Positions 27,601 through 35,318 of a DNA stretch of 64,000 bases are shown here, one piece after another. Where the stretch lies: contig NZ_CP192260.1 in NCBI RefSeq assembly GCF_050574275.1, forward strand, positions 3,472,001 through 3,536,000, in the 5' to 3' direction. How positions within the stretch are numbered: position 1 is the stretch's first letter; every line of letters starts with the position of its first letter. The position numbers were made by a program, and so were the translations under genes. The notes beneath the pieces are model-generated. The model had not been told where the DNA came from. It searched no databases and worked only from the letters and a program-made list of their open reading frames with translations. The DNA is from Virgibacillus_F flavescens (GTDB taxonomy: Bacteria > Bacillota > Bacilli > Bacillales > Amphibacillaceae).

Positions 27601-27700
27601 AACAGGATTGTTTTTATATGCCTTTGTTATGCTTCCATTATTTGTACCAGTAATGGTTCGACTATTTGGCAATGTAAACTTCTGGCCATTCAAGCGCTAG
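24608..27700 (+). CDS. MMPL/RND-superfamily exporter (YdgH-like)
   Basis: A 1030-residue membrane protein with two MMPL domains. Helix 1 is followed by an extracellular domain, then a bundle of five helices (about 180-375, with FGIGTDYCILLISRF), a second extracellular domain and a last five-helix bundle (about 870-1030, with ALGIDYSIFLMDRF). Both GxxxDY motifs hold the acidic residue used for proton coupling. The second extracellular domain contains some 300 residues of heptad-like repeats (GLSQASDEL, GLNQAASGQDQV), predicting a long coiled-coil protrusion. Bacillus relatives are YdgH and YdfJ; cargo may be lipids or drugs. Confidence 0.9.
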   Translation: MKQIIRFRWLIAALWVAAAAGLFIFAPNLQELVREKGQISVPEEYPSQKANELLNDMSAENGSNQSSAVLVFHDEDGLDKSEKQEVSAAIDQLKKKKEELGLSNILDFTEDPAIEEQTVSSDNTTILVPFDLSLTSHEIGETREKISNTVEDVAIDHHITGEDYIQMDITKNSEEGLQRTEFITVGLILIILFIVFKSFVAPFIPLLTVGISYLAAQGVVSILADTADFPLSTFTQIFMVAVMFGIGTDYCILLISRFKEELAHHDSISDAVITTYRSAGKTIFFAGLAVLVGFSTIGLSTFSLYQSAVAVAVGVAVVLLALATLVPFFLVVLGKKLFWPFDKNVSHKESKLWKHAGLFAWGRPIIALLIVAAITLPFLITYDGDKSYNSLQEIGEEYGSVKAFNWISESFGPGQTMPTTVLLETKEPIDSVEEFQDIAKISQEIAEMDGVAQVRSATRPAGEIIEGFSVKNQTGQLADGIGQSTGGIKEIQNGLSQASDELKNATPQLEEAQNGVNQLMEGTKQANTGIGDISNALNEIQNGIVSGSQGANEIAANLQTIKSNLDQTINGNRDLLNGYKKLADGLTSLNSKLNGLDQINPAISQSYSSLTAVLEDHPELNDDKNFMTAYQTLDKLKDQTDSLAEIQPALENQVIAPLNKLNGGLTETISGQGQLSDGLSKLINGVKQLQSGLNQAASGQDQVISNIPSLQNGLSEIYGGQEELKGAFDGMQDQLGQLSSGLSESSDGLQQINSGLTEVESHLGDFNSDESSPTVVIPEQALENEAFIQGTKPYISTDKKLVKFDVVLKDNPYSSEAIAMVDKIEETVNEAKEDTVFVKNDPVIGGISSTNNDLQNISDEDYSRTVMLMIIGIFIILVIMLRSLIIPAYLIGSLILTYFTSLGLTEVIFVNILGYDGLSWAIPFFGFVMLMALGIDYSIFLMDRFKEYKEVPLKEALISSMKNMGTVIISAAVILGGTFGAMLPSGVLSLLQIATVVLTGLFLYAFVMLPLFVPVMVRLFGNVNFWPFKR

Positions 27701-27823
27701 ATAGCTAAAGTTAGGTCGCAAGTGATAGTATTGATTTCAAAATCGATAGTTGTAAAAACTCAAGTGTTTATTATTATATCGAGATCAATATAGCAAATAT
27801 CAACATCGATTCAAATCTAAAAA

Positions 27824-27860
27824 TTCTCCCCAATGCTAAGTCTAGCAATGGGGAGATTTT
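27824..27860 (+). terminator. Intrinsic terminator of the marR-mmpL unit
   Basis: TCTCCCCAATGCT, a 6-nt loop and AGCAATGGGGAGA (one mismatch) followed by TTTTA, about 125 bp after the exporter stop. Confidence 0.8.
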
Positions 27861-27934
27861 ATGTTTACTAAAATTCAGGACATTATGAAGTATACTGATT
27901 GAATAACGTATTTGATGTTAAACTAAGACATTAA

Positions 27935-27997
27935 TGGTTGTTTTCCGCTGCAGACCGTTGCTTTCCGCGGGCACGGCTTCAGTCTCCTCGAGAAAAC
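27935..27997. repeat. Left part of a composite repeat split by an IS element
   Basis: TTTCCGCGGGCACGGCTTCAGTCTCCTCGAGAAAAC, the same as 19107-19140 in the copy near 19 kb, stops abruptly at the insertion element. The final AAAC is the target duplication. Confidence 0.85.
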
Positions 27998-28031
27998 TGA
28001 AGTGACCCCGAAAAGTTGGACAGATTTTTCG

Positions 28032-28826
28032 TTAAGCTGCTTGTTGGGAAAGAGTTCGGTATTGAATCGGACTCTTTCCTTTTAATTTTGTTTTTATTCG
28101 TTTGTTATTATAGTAATCCATATATTCTACTAGCTCTTGTTTGAAGTGATCTATGCTTTCAAATTGGTTGAGATAAAGAAATTCAGATTTCATAATTCCG
28201 AAGAAATTTTCAATAACGGCGTTGTCATAACAGTTTCCTTTTCGTGACATACTTTGTGTGATGCCACGTTCCTCTAGAGCTTGGCGGTATTTTTTCATCT
28301 GGTAGTGCCACCCCTGATCCGAGTGGATAATCAGTTCATCATTATCCGTGATGCGCTCCAAAGACGCTTCTAACATGTCGGAGACTAGGGAGTAGGTTGG
28401 TCTAGAACCAATCGTGTAGGAGATAATTTCGCCATTAAATAAATCAAGAACAGGAGATAAGTAAAGTTTCTCTCCGAATAATTTAAATTCTGTAATGTCG
28501 GTCACCCATTTTTCATTTGGTTTTTCCGCCTTGAAATCGCGATTTAAGATATTGGGAGCAGTCTTACCAACTTTGCCCTTATACGAACGGTATTTCTTTA
28601 TGCGAACAAGGCTTTTCAAGCCTAACGCCTTCATTAATCGCTGCACTTTTTTGTGATTCACTAGGTATCCCTTATTTGCTAATTCTAATTGAATGCGACG
28701 ATAGCCATACCGTCCATCATGTTCATGATAAATCGATTGGATCAATGACTTTAATGTGGTATCTTTGTCAGCTCGATTAAATGTTTTTACCCAGTAGTAG
28801 TAGGTACTCCGCGGAATACCTGCCAA
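28032..28826 (-). CDS. IS3-family transposase OrfB (DDE integrase domain)
   Basis: 264 residues from the first Met, with the rve integrase core: Asp in WVTDITEF, Asp in IIHSDQGWHY and Glu in NAVIENFFGIMKSE, the DD(35)E triad, preceded by the HTH_21 region (GRYGYRRIQLEL). The frame is open upstream past this Met into the end of orfA in the -1 frame, with KVVYELRVEF-type text normal for OrfB, so the working product is probably an OrfAB fusion made by -1 ribosomal frameshifting. Confidence 0.92.
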   Translation of the reverse strand: MAGIPRSTYYYWVKTFNRADKDTTLKSLIQSIYHEHDGRYGYRRIQLELANKGYLVNHKKVQRLMKALGLKSLVRIKKYRSYKGKVGKTAPNILNRDFKAEKPNEKWVTDITEFKLFGEKLYLSPVLDLFNGEIISYTIGSRPTYSLVSDMLEASLERITDNDELIIHSDQGWHYQMKKYRQALEERGITQSMSRKGNCYDNAVIENFFGIMKSEFLYLNQFESIDHFKQELVEYMDYYNNKRIKTKLKGKSPIQYRTLSQQAA

Positions 28827-28870
28827 CTTTATAAGTTTTTTTACCGCGAATTCGACCCTTAGTTCATAGA

Positions 28871-29392
28871 CTACTTTCGCTTTGTCTTGTTTGGTGATTT
28901 TTCCTTGTTTTGAACTAAGGCTCTCAACTTTTTTAGATAGGCATTCTCCATACGCAAGTGTTCCAGTTCTTTTTGCATTTCCTCTATAGGATCCTTAGCA
29001 GGTTTTTCATTCTTCGAATTTTTCTTTTGATGTGCTGTCATATGGGGATTCCCCTTCCGTGTTGGTTTAAGGGCATCGAATCCACCAGTCTCCCACTTTT
29101 TCTTCCACTTCCGAACCATAGCAGGATCAGGAATGTGGAAGATCGCCGATGCCTCTCGAAGAGAGAAATTCTTCTCTTCAATAAACGTAATTATATCTAG
29201 CTTAAAGGCTGGCGTATAGTTTGTATAGGGAAATTGAAAAGCTTGATTTCCATGATACTCATATAATTTTACCCAATAGCGTAATACAGATTCGTCAATC
29301 CCGCTTTCTTTCGCTAAGCCCCGATAACTATAACTCTCTTTTATATAACGTTGCACAACATCGTGTTTTTCCTTCTCTGTCATCTTTCTCAT
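28871..29392 (-). CDS. IS3-family OrfA, DNA-binding protein
   Basis: 173 residues with two helix-turn-helix units (YRGLAKESGIDESVLRYWV and LREASAIFHIPDPAMVRKW) and a C-terminal coiled coil (EEMQKELEHLRMENAYLKKL), the standard OrfA plan of the IS150 group. The frame opens at a TTG at 29425, but GGAGG lies 8 nt before the ATG at 29392. A run of five A at 28898-28902 near the end is one possible slip site for the -1 shift into orfB. Confidence 0.9.
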   Translation of the reverse strand: MRKMTEKEKHDVVQRYIKESYSYRGLAKESGIDESVLRYWVKLYEYHGNQAFQFPYTNYTPAFKLDIITFIEEKNFSLREASAIFHIPDPAMVRKWKKKWETGGFDALKPTRKGNPHMTAHQKKNSKNEKPAKDPIEEMQKELEHLRMENAYLKKLRALVQNKEKSPNKTKRK

Positions 29393-29443
29393 CCAGGCAC
29401 CTCCTATTGTTAATTGGGTGTCCAACTATAGGGGTGCACTGCA

Positions 29444-29530
29444 AAACCACTCTGCGGGGCCTTCAGACTCGTGCTGTTCCCGCAGGAGTCAACAGTCCTC
29501 CGCTCCAAACAACTGCCATAATTATGGGGA
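29444..29530. repeat. Right part of the IS-interrupted composite repeat
   Basis: Begins with the second AAAC and continues CCACTCTGCGGGGCCTTC, matching 19141 onward in the copy near 19 kb, through GTGCTGTTCCCGCAGGAGTC to CCTCCGCTCC. Confidence 0.85.
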
Positions 29531-29669
29531 ATCCATTCTACGATCCATAAAAATGTTTTCTCTCGTTCACTACGGCAACGGAGGAAAAATGCGGAGACTC
29601 CTTTGGGAAAGCGAAGTGGCTACTGAAAAAGTGATGGGTAATAGGATTCTATCTTTTCACCCTTACTTA

Positions 29670-29797
29670 GCATCTTCGAATATACGAAGACTCCTGCGGG
29701 AACAGCGCGAGCTGAAGATCCCGCAGGAAAGCGGTCTTTGCTTATCCGAGGAAGCTGAAGCCGTGCCCGCGGAAAGCGTAGTATATTCGAAGATGCG
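29670..29797. repeat. 128-bp MITE-like core with perfect 15-bp inverted termini
   Basis: Bounded by GCATCTTCGAATATA and its exact complement TATATTCGAAGATGC. It is a near-identical inverted copy (about three differences in 128) of 54096-54223. Similarity continues outside on the right (ATCCACCTATTTCGTA, AACTTTTTCGGTGGCCAAG). The left flank 29531-29669 is unrelated GC-mixed DNA; no protein gene is supported between 29444 and 29981. Confidence 0.85.
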
Positions 29798-29981
29798 ACG
29801 ATTGATCCACCTATTTCGTATCACATTTAACTTTTTCGGTGGCCAAGCAAGCGAAGATCACCGAACATAATTAGAAGTTACGTCGCAGTATATATGTTTT
29901 GTATCAACCACAATAATGGATTGCGTGCTTATTCAACTGTTTCTTGGAGCACCTACTTATTTCATTCTGCGAAAGTTGAGT

Positions 29982-31052
29982 TTATTTACTATTATTTTTT
30001 ATGATTTCAATAACACGATCTTTTGCTTTCGAACTCTGATAGCTTTCCATATTCGTTTTCATGATTGCCCCATATTCTTTCAATTGAAGCAGTTCCTCAA
30101 CAAGTGTGTTCTCAGTTAATGATTCTTCTTCAAGCACACGGGCATACCTTTTTTCCGTAAATGATTTAGCATTAATAATCTGATCGCCTCTACTTGAGCC
30201 TTTAGATAACGGGACAAGCAGCATTGGAATTCGTAAAGATAAAAATTCAAATATGGCATTTGAACCAGCTCTAGATAAGACAAAGTCAGTTGCTGCAAAA
30301 AGATCCTTTAATTCTTCATTTACGTACTCAAACTGTGTATATCCAGGACGATTAAAAGTTGGGTCAGTCTTCCCTATTCCGCATACATGGATAATTTGAA
30401 ATTCATTTAGTAATTTATCCAGGCTGTTCCGGACGCTGTCGTTTATTTTTTTCGAACCGCCACTGCCGCCCATAATCAGCAGAACCGGTTTAGTAGTTGT
30501 GAAATCGCAAAAGGCCATCCCTTTTTCCTTACTGCCTTGAAAAAGTTCATCACGTACAACTGCACCTACGTATTCGGCTTTCTGCTCAGGCAGATAGTTC
30601 ATTGTCTCTGGGAAAGTTGCGAGTACTTTTTTCACAAATGGAATTGCAATTTTATTAGCAAGACCAGGAGTAAAATCAGATTCATGAATGACAACTGGAA
30701 TTCGGCGAAGCTTAGCTGCAAGCACCACTGGTACGGATACAAATCCGCCTTTCGAAAAAATAACTGACGGTTTAGCTTTGCCAATTATTCTCCATGCCTG
30801 CATCGTACCCTTCATTACTTTGAAGGGATCTTTAATATTTTCTTTGGACATATATCGTCGAAGCTTTCCAGTGGAAATTGGGTGATAGGATACACCGTCT
30901 AGTTCCTCGATTAATTTTCGTTCAATTCCATCCTTTGAACCAATATAATTAATTTCCCAGCCCTCGCGCTGAAAAATGGGTATGACTGCTAAGTTTACAA
31001 TGACATGACCTGCTGTTCCGCCGCCTGTAAACAGAATACTTTTTTTATTCAT
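29982..31052 (-). CDS. murG: MurG-like UDP-GlcNAc glycosyltransferase (paralogue)
   Basis: 356 residues of GT28 type: the N-terminal GGGTAGHVIVNLA loop binds the lipid-linked acceptor, and the C-terminal MGGSGGSKKIND and SRAGSNAIFEFLSLRIPMLLVPLSKGSSRGDQ segments bind UDP-GlcNAc. MurG adds GlcNAc to lipid I to make lipid II at the inner membrane face. The gene is not in a division/cell-wall cluster, so it is probably a second MurG-type enzyme like those known in the Bacillus cereus group; the housekeeping murG would be elsewhere. ATG at 31052 follows AAGGGA. Confidence 0.85.
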   Translation of the reverse strand: MNKKSILFTGGGTAGHVIVNLAVIPIFQREGWEINYIGSKDGIERKLIEELDGVSYHPISTGKLRRYMSKENIKDPFKVMKGTMQAWRIIGKAKPSVIFSKGGFVSVPVVLAAKLRRIPVVIHESDFTPGLANKIAIPFVKKVLATFPETMNYLPEQKAEYVGAVVRDELFQGSKEKGMAFCDFTTTKPVLLIMGGSGGSKKINDSVRNSLDKLLNEFQIIHVCGIGKTDPTFNRPGYTQFEYVNEELKDLFAATDFVLSRAGSNAIFEFLSLRIPMLLVPLSKGSSRGDQIINAKSFTEKRYARVLEEESLTENTLVEELLQLKEYGAIMKTNMESYQSSKAKDRVIEIIKNNSK

Positions 31053-31164
31053 TAATTAATCGTCCCTTCTTTCGAAATGCGAAGTAAAACGGTATAATTG
31101 CTTTTATAACTTTTACAATCACTTCTTTATACTAGTAGAAAATTAATCAAAAAGGAAGACATAT

Positions 31165-32535
31165 ATGTATGAAACGTCTACGATAAAAGAAAAATTGAAG
31201 CTGTTCACCATAATATTGCTGCCTATTCTTATTACCCAGGTCAGCATGTATTTGATGAACTTTTTTGACACAGTCATGTCCGGGCAAGCTGGTGCAACAG
31301 ATCTGGCTGGTGTGGCAATTGGGTCTAGTTTGTGGATACCTGTTTTCACTGGAATAAATGGTATTCTGCTTGCTATCACCCCCATTATCGCTCACCTCAT
31401 CGGTGCACATGCCGATCATGGTATTGCTCGGAAGGTTCAGCAAGGTGTTTATCTGGCCACTGCGCTTGCTATACTGGTTTTACTAATTGGTGCCTTCCTG
31501 TTAAATCCTATTTTGCAGGTGATGGACCTGGAAACTGATGTACGCCATACCGCTAAATACTACATAATTTGGCTGGTAACTGGAATTGTTCCTTTATTTA
31601 TTTTTAATACGCTGCGTTGTTTTATTGAAGCGCTTGGTCAGACAAAGATCTCCATGATTATCATATTAATCTCGCTGCCAATAAATATATTTTTTAACTA
31701 CATTTTTATTTTTGGGAAGTTTGGGATCCCGGCATTCGGAGGAATTGGCTCTGGAATAGCTACTGCGCTAACTTATTGGATGGTTTGTATTATTGCATTT
31801 GGAATTTTATACAAAATGCATCCGTTTCGTGATTATCGTCTTTTTTCAAATTGGGTAAAGCCTTCGCTTATTGAATGGTGGGATCAATTAAAAATTGGAA
31901 TACCGATCGGTTTTTCCATCTTTTTTGAAACAAGTATATTCTCAGCAGTAACTCTGTTTATGAGTGTTTATAGTACCGCTACCATTGCAGCCCACCAGGC
32001 AGCAATCAATTTTGCTTCGCTGTTGTATATGATTCCACTAAGTGTAGGAATTGCTCTAACCATTGTAATCGGATTTGAAGTCGGTGGAAAACGTTTTGGT
32101 GAAGCCAGGACATACGGATTCATCGGAATTAGTGGAGGTTTATTTATCGCAGTTTTTGCCGGCGCGGTTTTATATATATTTAATGATTTTGTTGCACATC
32201 TTTATTCTGCCAATGCAGAGGTGATCGAGATGACGAAGCAATTTGTTTACTTTGCTATTTTCTTTCAGCTTGCTGATGCATTTGGCGCACCAATCCAAGG
32301 AGCTTTGCGAGGGTACAAAGACGTGAATGTAACGCTCATAACATCATTTGTCTCTTATTGGGTTATCGGTCTGCCAAGTGGCTGGCTGCTGGCAAATTAC
32401 ACACCTCTCGAACCATTTGGTTACTGGGTGGGTATAATCATTGGATTAAGCTGTGGTGCGGTTGCACTTCTATGGCGATTATTATATTTACAAAAATATT
32501 ATACAAAACCAAACATAGAAAAACAACGAGCCTGA
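31165..32535 (+). CDS. MATE-family efflux transporter
   Basis: 456 residues, twelve predicted helices in two homologous halves. The start LLPILITQVSMYLMNFFDTVMSGQAGATDLAGVAIG is the MATE signature (ITQ...M...D..M.G). Such exporters expel cationic drugs by Na+ or H+ antiport. ATG follows AAGGA. It is a single-gene unit, divergent from murG, ended by a hairpin that overlaps its stop codon. Confidence 0.92.
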   Translation: MYETSTIKEKLKLFTIILLPILITQVSMYLMNFFDTVMSGQAGATDLAGVAIGSSLWIPVFTGINGILLAITPIIAHLIGAHADHGIARKVQQGVYLATALAILVLLIGAFLLNPILQVMDLETDVRHTAKYYIIWLVTGIVPLFIFNTLRCFIEALGQTKISMIIILISLPINIFFNYIFIFGKFGIPAFGGIGSGIATALTYWMVCIIAFGILYKMHPFRDYRLFSNWVKPSLIEWWDQLKIGIPIGFSIFFETSIFSAVTLFMSVYSTATIAAHQAAINFASLLYMIPLSVGIALTIVIGFEVGGKRFGEARTYGFIGISGGLFIAVFAGAVLYIFNDFVAHLYSANAEVIEMTKQFVYFAIFFQLADAFGAPIQGALRGYKDVNVTLITSFVSYWVIGLPSGWLLANYTPLEPFGYWVGIIIGLSCGAVALLWRLLYLQKYYTKPNIEKQRA

Positions 32536-32553
32536 TGTACAGGCTCGTTGTTT
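32522..32553 (+). terminator. Intrinsic terminator overlapping the MATE stop codon
   Basis: AACAACGAGCCTG, loop ATGTA, CAGGCTCGTTGTT, then TTGTT. The stem includes the last four codons of the MATE gene; it may also serve the convergent dehydrogenase gene. Confidence 0.82.
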
Positions 32554-32561
32554 GTTATCTT

Positions 32562-33986
32562 TTAAACTGAAAGTCCCAGAATTGATTTTGTTTCAAGGTA
32601 TTCTTCAATACCGAAGTCTCCCCATTCTCTGCCGATTCCTGATTGTTTGTAACCACCGAATGGTGCTGAGAAATCTGGGCCAGCATTGTTCACTGTAATA
32701 CGACCAGCTTGAATGCTTGTTGCTACTTTACGAAGTGTTTCTTTATCGTTACCAATTACATAACCTGCTAAACCATAAACAGTATCGTTTGAAATTTCAA
32801 TTGCTTCGTCTATAGTTTCATAAGTGATAATAGACATTACAGGTCCGAAAATTTCTTCCTGCGCAATGACCATGCTGTTTTTTACATCTGCGAAAACAGT
32901 TGGTTTTGCGTAGAATCCTTTTTCCAGTCCTTCTGGTTTTCCTGCTCCACCTGCTACAAGAGTGGCACCTTCTTTAATACCCTTCTCGATGTACGATTGA
33001 ACAGTGTCCCACTGCTTTTTCGCAACAAGTGGACCAATGAACGATTTTTCACGTGGATTACCAACAGGGAAGTTAGGCAATACGTTTTTAACAGCTTCAA
33101 CAAACTCATCCTTTTTATTGGAAGGGACAAGGATTCTTGTAGCAGCTGAACAAACCTGACCAGTATTCATAGCGATATGATTAACAGCTGCTTTAGCCGC
33201 TTTTTCCATATCTGCATCTTCAAGAACGACTAGTGGTGATTTCCCACCAAGCTCTAAAGCGAAATTTTTGATTGTTTTTGCTGCATTTTCCATAATCTTT
33301 TGTCCAGTTCCAACAGAACCCGTAAACGATACGAAATCGATATCAGGATGAGAACTAATACCGTCGCCGATTACTGAACCTGAACCATTAACAAGATTAA
33401 ATACGCCTTTAGGTACACCAGCAGCATCAAAGATCTCTGCTAAAATAATTGCCGCATAAGGTGTAAGTTCAGATGGCTTTAACACTACTGGACTACCTGC
33501 CGCAAAAGCGCTGGCAATTTTAGTTGACGTTTGATTCGTCGGGAAGTTCCAAGGAGTAATAAGACCGCTCACCCCTACAGATTCTTTAACAATCGTGTGG
33601 TTGCCACGCTCCTCTGTAAAAGAAAAGTCTTTTAACGCTTTAGCCGCTTCTGAAAAATGAGCATATCCCATATTGTAATGAACTTTTTCAGAAATCTTAA
33701 GTGGTGATCCAAGTTCATCCGTCATCGTTTCAATTAAATCATCTTTCCGTTTTTCATATTCTGTAACAATTCTTTCAAGCATATCGATTCGTTCTTCTTT
33801 AGATGTTTGTGAAAAAGAAGGAAACGCTGCTTTTGCTGCAGCTACTGCTTTATCTAAATCTTCTTTCGTACCCATACTGATTTTACCAATAACTTCTTCT
33901 GTAGCCGGATTAATTACCTCTTCCGTTTCATTACCTGTAGATTCTATCCATTCTCCATTAATATAATGTTTTAATTCGTTACGCAT
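32562..33986 (-). CDS. NAD(P)-dependent aldehyde dehydrogenase
   Basis: 474 residues of the ALDH superfamily. The catalytic Cys is in NTGQVCSAATR, the general-base Glu in LELGGKSP, and the cofactor loop is FTGSVGTGQ. The frame opens at 33995, but that ATG is one base from the AAAGGAG site; the ATG at 33986 has correct spacing and yields MRNELKHYINGEW. Substrate cannot be told; close bacillar relatives are annotated only as general aldehyde dehydrogenases. No operon partner. Confidence 0.88.
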   Translation of the reverse strand: MRNELKHYINGEWIESTGNETEEVINPATEEVIGKISMGTKEDLDKAVAAAKAAFPSFSQTSKEERIDMLERIVTEYEKRKDDLIETMTDELGSPLKISEKVHYNMGYAHFSEAAKALKDFSFTEERGNHTIVKESVGVSGLITPWNFPTNQTSTKIASAFAAGSPVVLKPSELTPYAAIILAEIFDAAGVPKGVFNLVNGSGSVIGDGISSHPDIDFVSFTGSVGTGQKIMENAAKTIKNFALELGGKSPLVVLEDADMEKAAKAAVNHIAMNTGQVCSAATRILVPSNKKDEFVEAVKNVLPNFPVGNPREKSFIGPLVAKKQWDTVQSYIEKGIKEGATLVAGGAGKPEGLEKGFYAKPTVFADVKNSMVIAQEEIFGPVMSIITYETIDEAIEISNDTVYGLAGYVIGNDKETLRKVATSIQAGRITVNNAGPDFSAPFGGYKQSGIGREWGDFGIEEYLETKSILGLSV

Positions 33987-34061
33987 ATTTAACATTCTCC
34001 TTTTTATTTGCCTATATAATTTATGTTTCCTTTATATGGTTCCTTGAAACATAATTAATCT

Positions 34062-34547
34062 TTAATTCATTAGTTCCTTAATAGTAGATAATGCCTCTTT
34101 TAATTCTGCACTTTTTCCAGCTTGATCCAAGGTAAACCAAGATATCCCGGGGATAAACACTACCAGACAAATTATTACAGTTACTGTCGTCCATTCAGGA
34201 AAAGGCTTGGGATCTTTTATCATAAGTCCGAGAACAAACGAAACCACAACTGTGTAAACACCAACAACAAAAGGTGATGGAAAGGTGATTTTGTTTAACT
34301 CTTCGAGGTACGTGATTAGTGAATTTACTTTTACACGCAACAGTTTTTTTTCCTGCAAATCCAGTTTGTCCAGACCACTATCGAGTTCAGATAGATCTCT
34401 GTAGAAAAATATACTGTATTCTTTACTCGAATCATCTATGTTAGCGGTTACATTTAATAGATAGTTTTGTAACAAAAGCAGGAACTTATCGATATCTGGT
34501 TCTTTCAATACTTGCTCCATTTCACTGCTTATACCGCTGGATTTCAC
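34062..34547 (-). CDS. Uncharacterised protein with two membrane helices
   Basis: About 161 residues of no recognised family. The N-terminal 90 residues are soluble and helical with many Leu, Glu and Lys; two helices follow (PFVVGVYTVVVSFVLGLMI and a WTTVTVIICLVVFIPGISWF segment) and a short cytosolic helix. An ATG at 34562 lacks a ribosome site and lies 5 nt after a TATAAT, whereas GGAG sits 9 nt before the GTG at 34547, which I prefer. Single gene, function unknown. Confidence 0.6.
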   Translation of the reverse strand: MKSSGISSEMEQVLKEPDIDKFLLLLQNYLLNVTANIDDSSKEYSIFFYRDLSELDSGLDKLDLQEKKLLRVKVNSLITYLEELNKITFPSPFVVGVYTVVVSFVLGLMIKDPKPFPEWTTVTVIICLVVFIPGISWFTLDQAGKSAELKEALSTIKELMN

Positions 34548-34652
34548 TTTAATCAACTCCATGATAGATTATATGCTTCATTTCAGCATAATCTATTCTA
34601 TTAAAGTTGATCGGTTAACATGACGTCAAAAGCGAATAATCTATGAATTTAT

Positions 34653-34916
34653 CTAAGTTTTTTTCTCTTCGTATCGATAGACTAGAGGCTGGAGCAAAAA
34701 AACACATGAGATGATCCATCCTATGATGACCCACCAGGAATCCTGGAGAACCAGCAAAGGAATGATGCAAATAAATGCAAAAGCTAGTTTAGAAACTCCA
34801 GTCGGCTTAAGTTGTGTGTGACAGTTCGGACAAACAACATTGTTAAAGCTTCCCTCCTTCATTAAATAGTAAAAAGAAAATTCATTATTACAATTTTTGC
34901 ATATTTTTGCGAACAC
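34653..34916 (-). CDS. Small CxxC-x(~20)-CxxC zinc-ribbon membrane protein
   Basis: 87 residues: two Cys pairs (C6/C9 and C29/C32, spaced by 19 residues) form a zinc ribbon, followed by two membrane helices. This is the layout of a small Bacillales family named for the CxxC-20-CxxC motif, of unknown function. The start is a GTG with GAGGTG upstream. Confidence 0.75.
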   Translation of the reverse strand: MFAKICKNCNNEFSFYYLMKEGSFNNVVCPNCHTQLKPTGVSKLAFAFICIIPLLVLQDSWWVIIGWIISCVFLLQPLVYRYEEKKT

Positions 34917-34977
34917 AACAACACCTCATAGAGTCTTTTCTTTATGATATCATAAATTGAGGTAAGATATTGAATAG

Positions 34978-35240
34978 TTAATCTAGTTTAACTCCGATTA
35001 CCTTCTTTGGCTGCTGAAACTCCGGTGGGAATAGTGCGAGCTGAAGATCTAAGCAGGAAATCGGTCTTTTAAAGGAGGGCCAACTAAACCCGTCCTTTGC
35101 GGTCAACGGTGGCATACCCCTTGCCGGGGCAAGGAAGCTGAAGCCGTGCTCACGGAAAGCGAAGTATATTCGAAGATGCGATCGCAGATTCACCTATTTC
35201 GTACCATTTTTAACTTTTTCAGTGGTTACCGCTACTCGTT
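34978..35240. repeat. Composite dispersed repeat, rearranged copy
   Basis: Contains CGAGCTGAAGATCT, GGAAGCTGAAGCCGTGCTCACGGAAAGCG, TATATTCGAAGATGCGATCGCAGAT, CACCTATTTCGTAC and AACTTTTTCAGTGG in the same order as the copy at 29670-29850. The middle (35070-35125) differs from the other copies. No gene in this gap. Confidence 0.8.
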
Positions 35241-35280
35241 GAATTCTCCCGTCGTTCCCACCGCTGAATATATTTTCTTC

Positions 35281-35311
35281 AAAAAAGAACAGGGTATTTC
35301 CCCTGCTCTTT
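35281..35311 (-). terminator. Intrinsic terminator after the second aldehyde dehydrogenase
   Basis: Minus strand AAAGAGCAGGG, loop, CCCTGTTCTTTTTT; 7 bp past the stop. Confidence 0.85.
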
Positions 35312-35318
35312 GGTAAAT

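Larger units (their letters stand above)
27998..29443 (-). mobile_element. IS3-family insertion sequence (IS150 group), 1446 bp
   Basis: Both ends are readable: 25-bp imperfect terminal inverted repeats (19 of 25 identical) start with TG and share AGTTGGACA. The element is flanked by a 4-bp direct duplication AAAC (27994-27997 and 29444-29447). Removing the element and one AAAC gives a continuous composite repeat of the same spacing as the uninterrupted copy near 19 kb. Two overlapping-frame genes, orfA and orfB, are intact, so it may be active. Confidence 0.92.

Noticed and set aside
29418..29870. Plus-strand open frame of about 150 codons
   Set aside because: It runs through the IS end and two repeat modules; the translation is that of repeat DNA and has no ribosome site.
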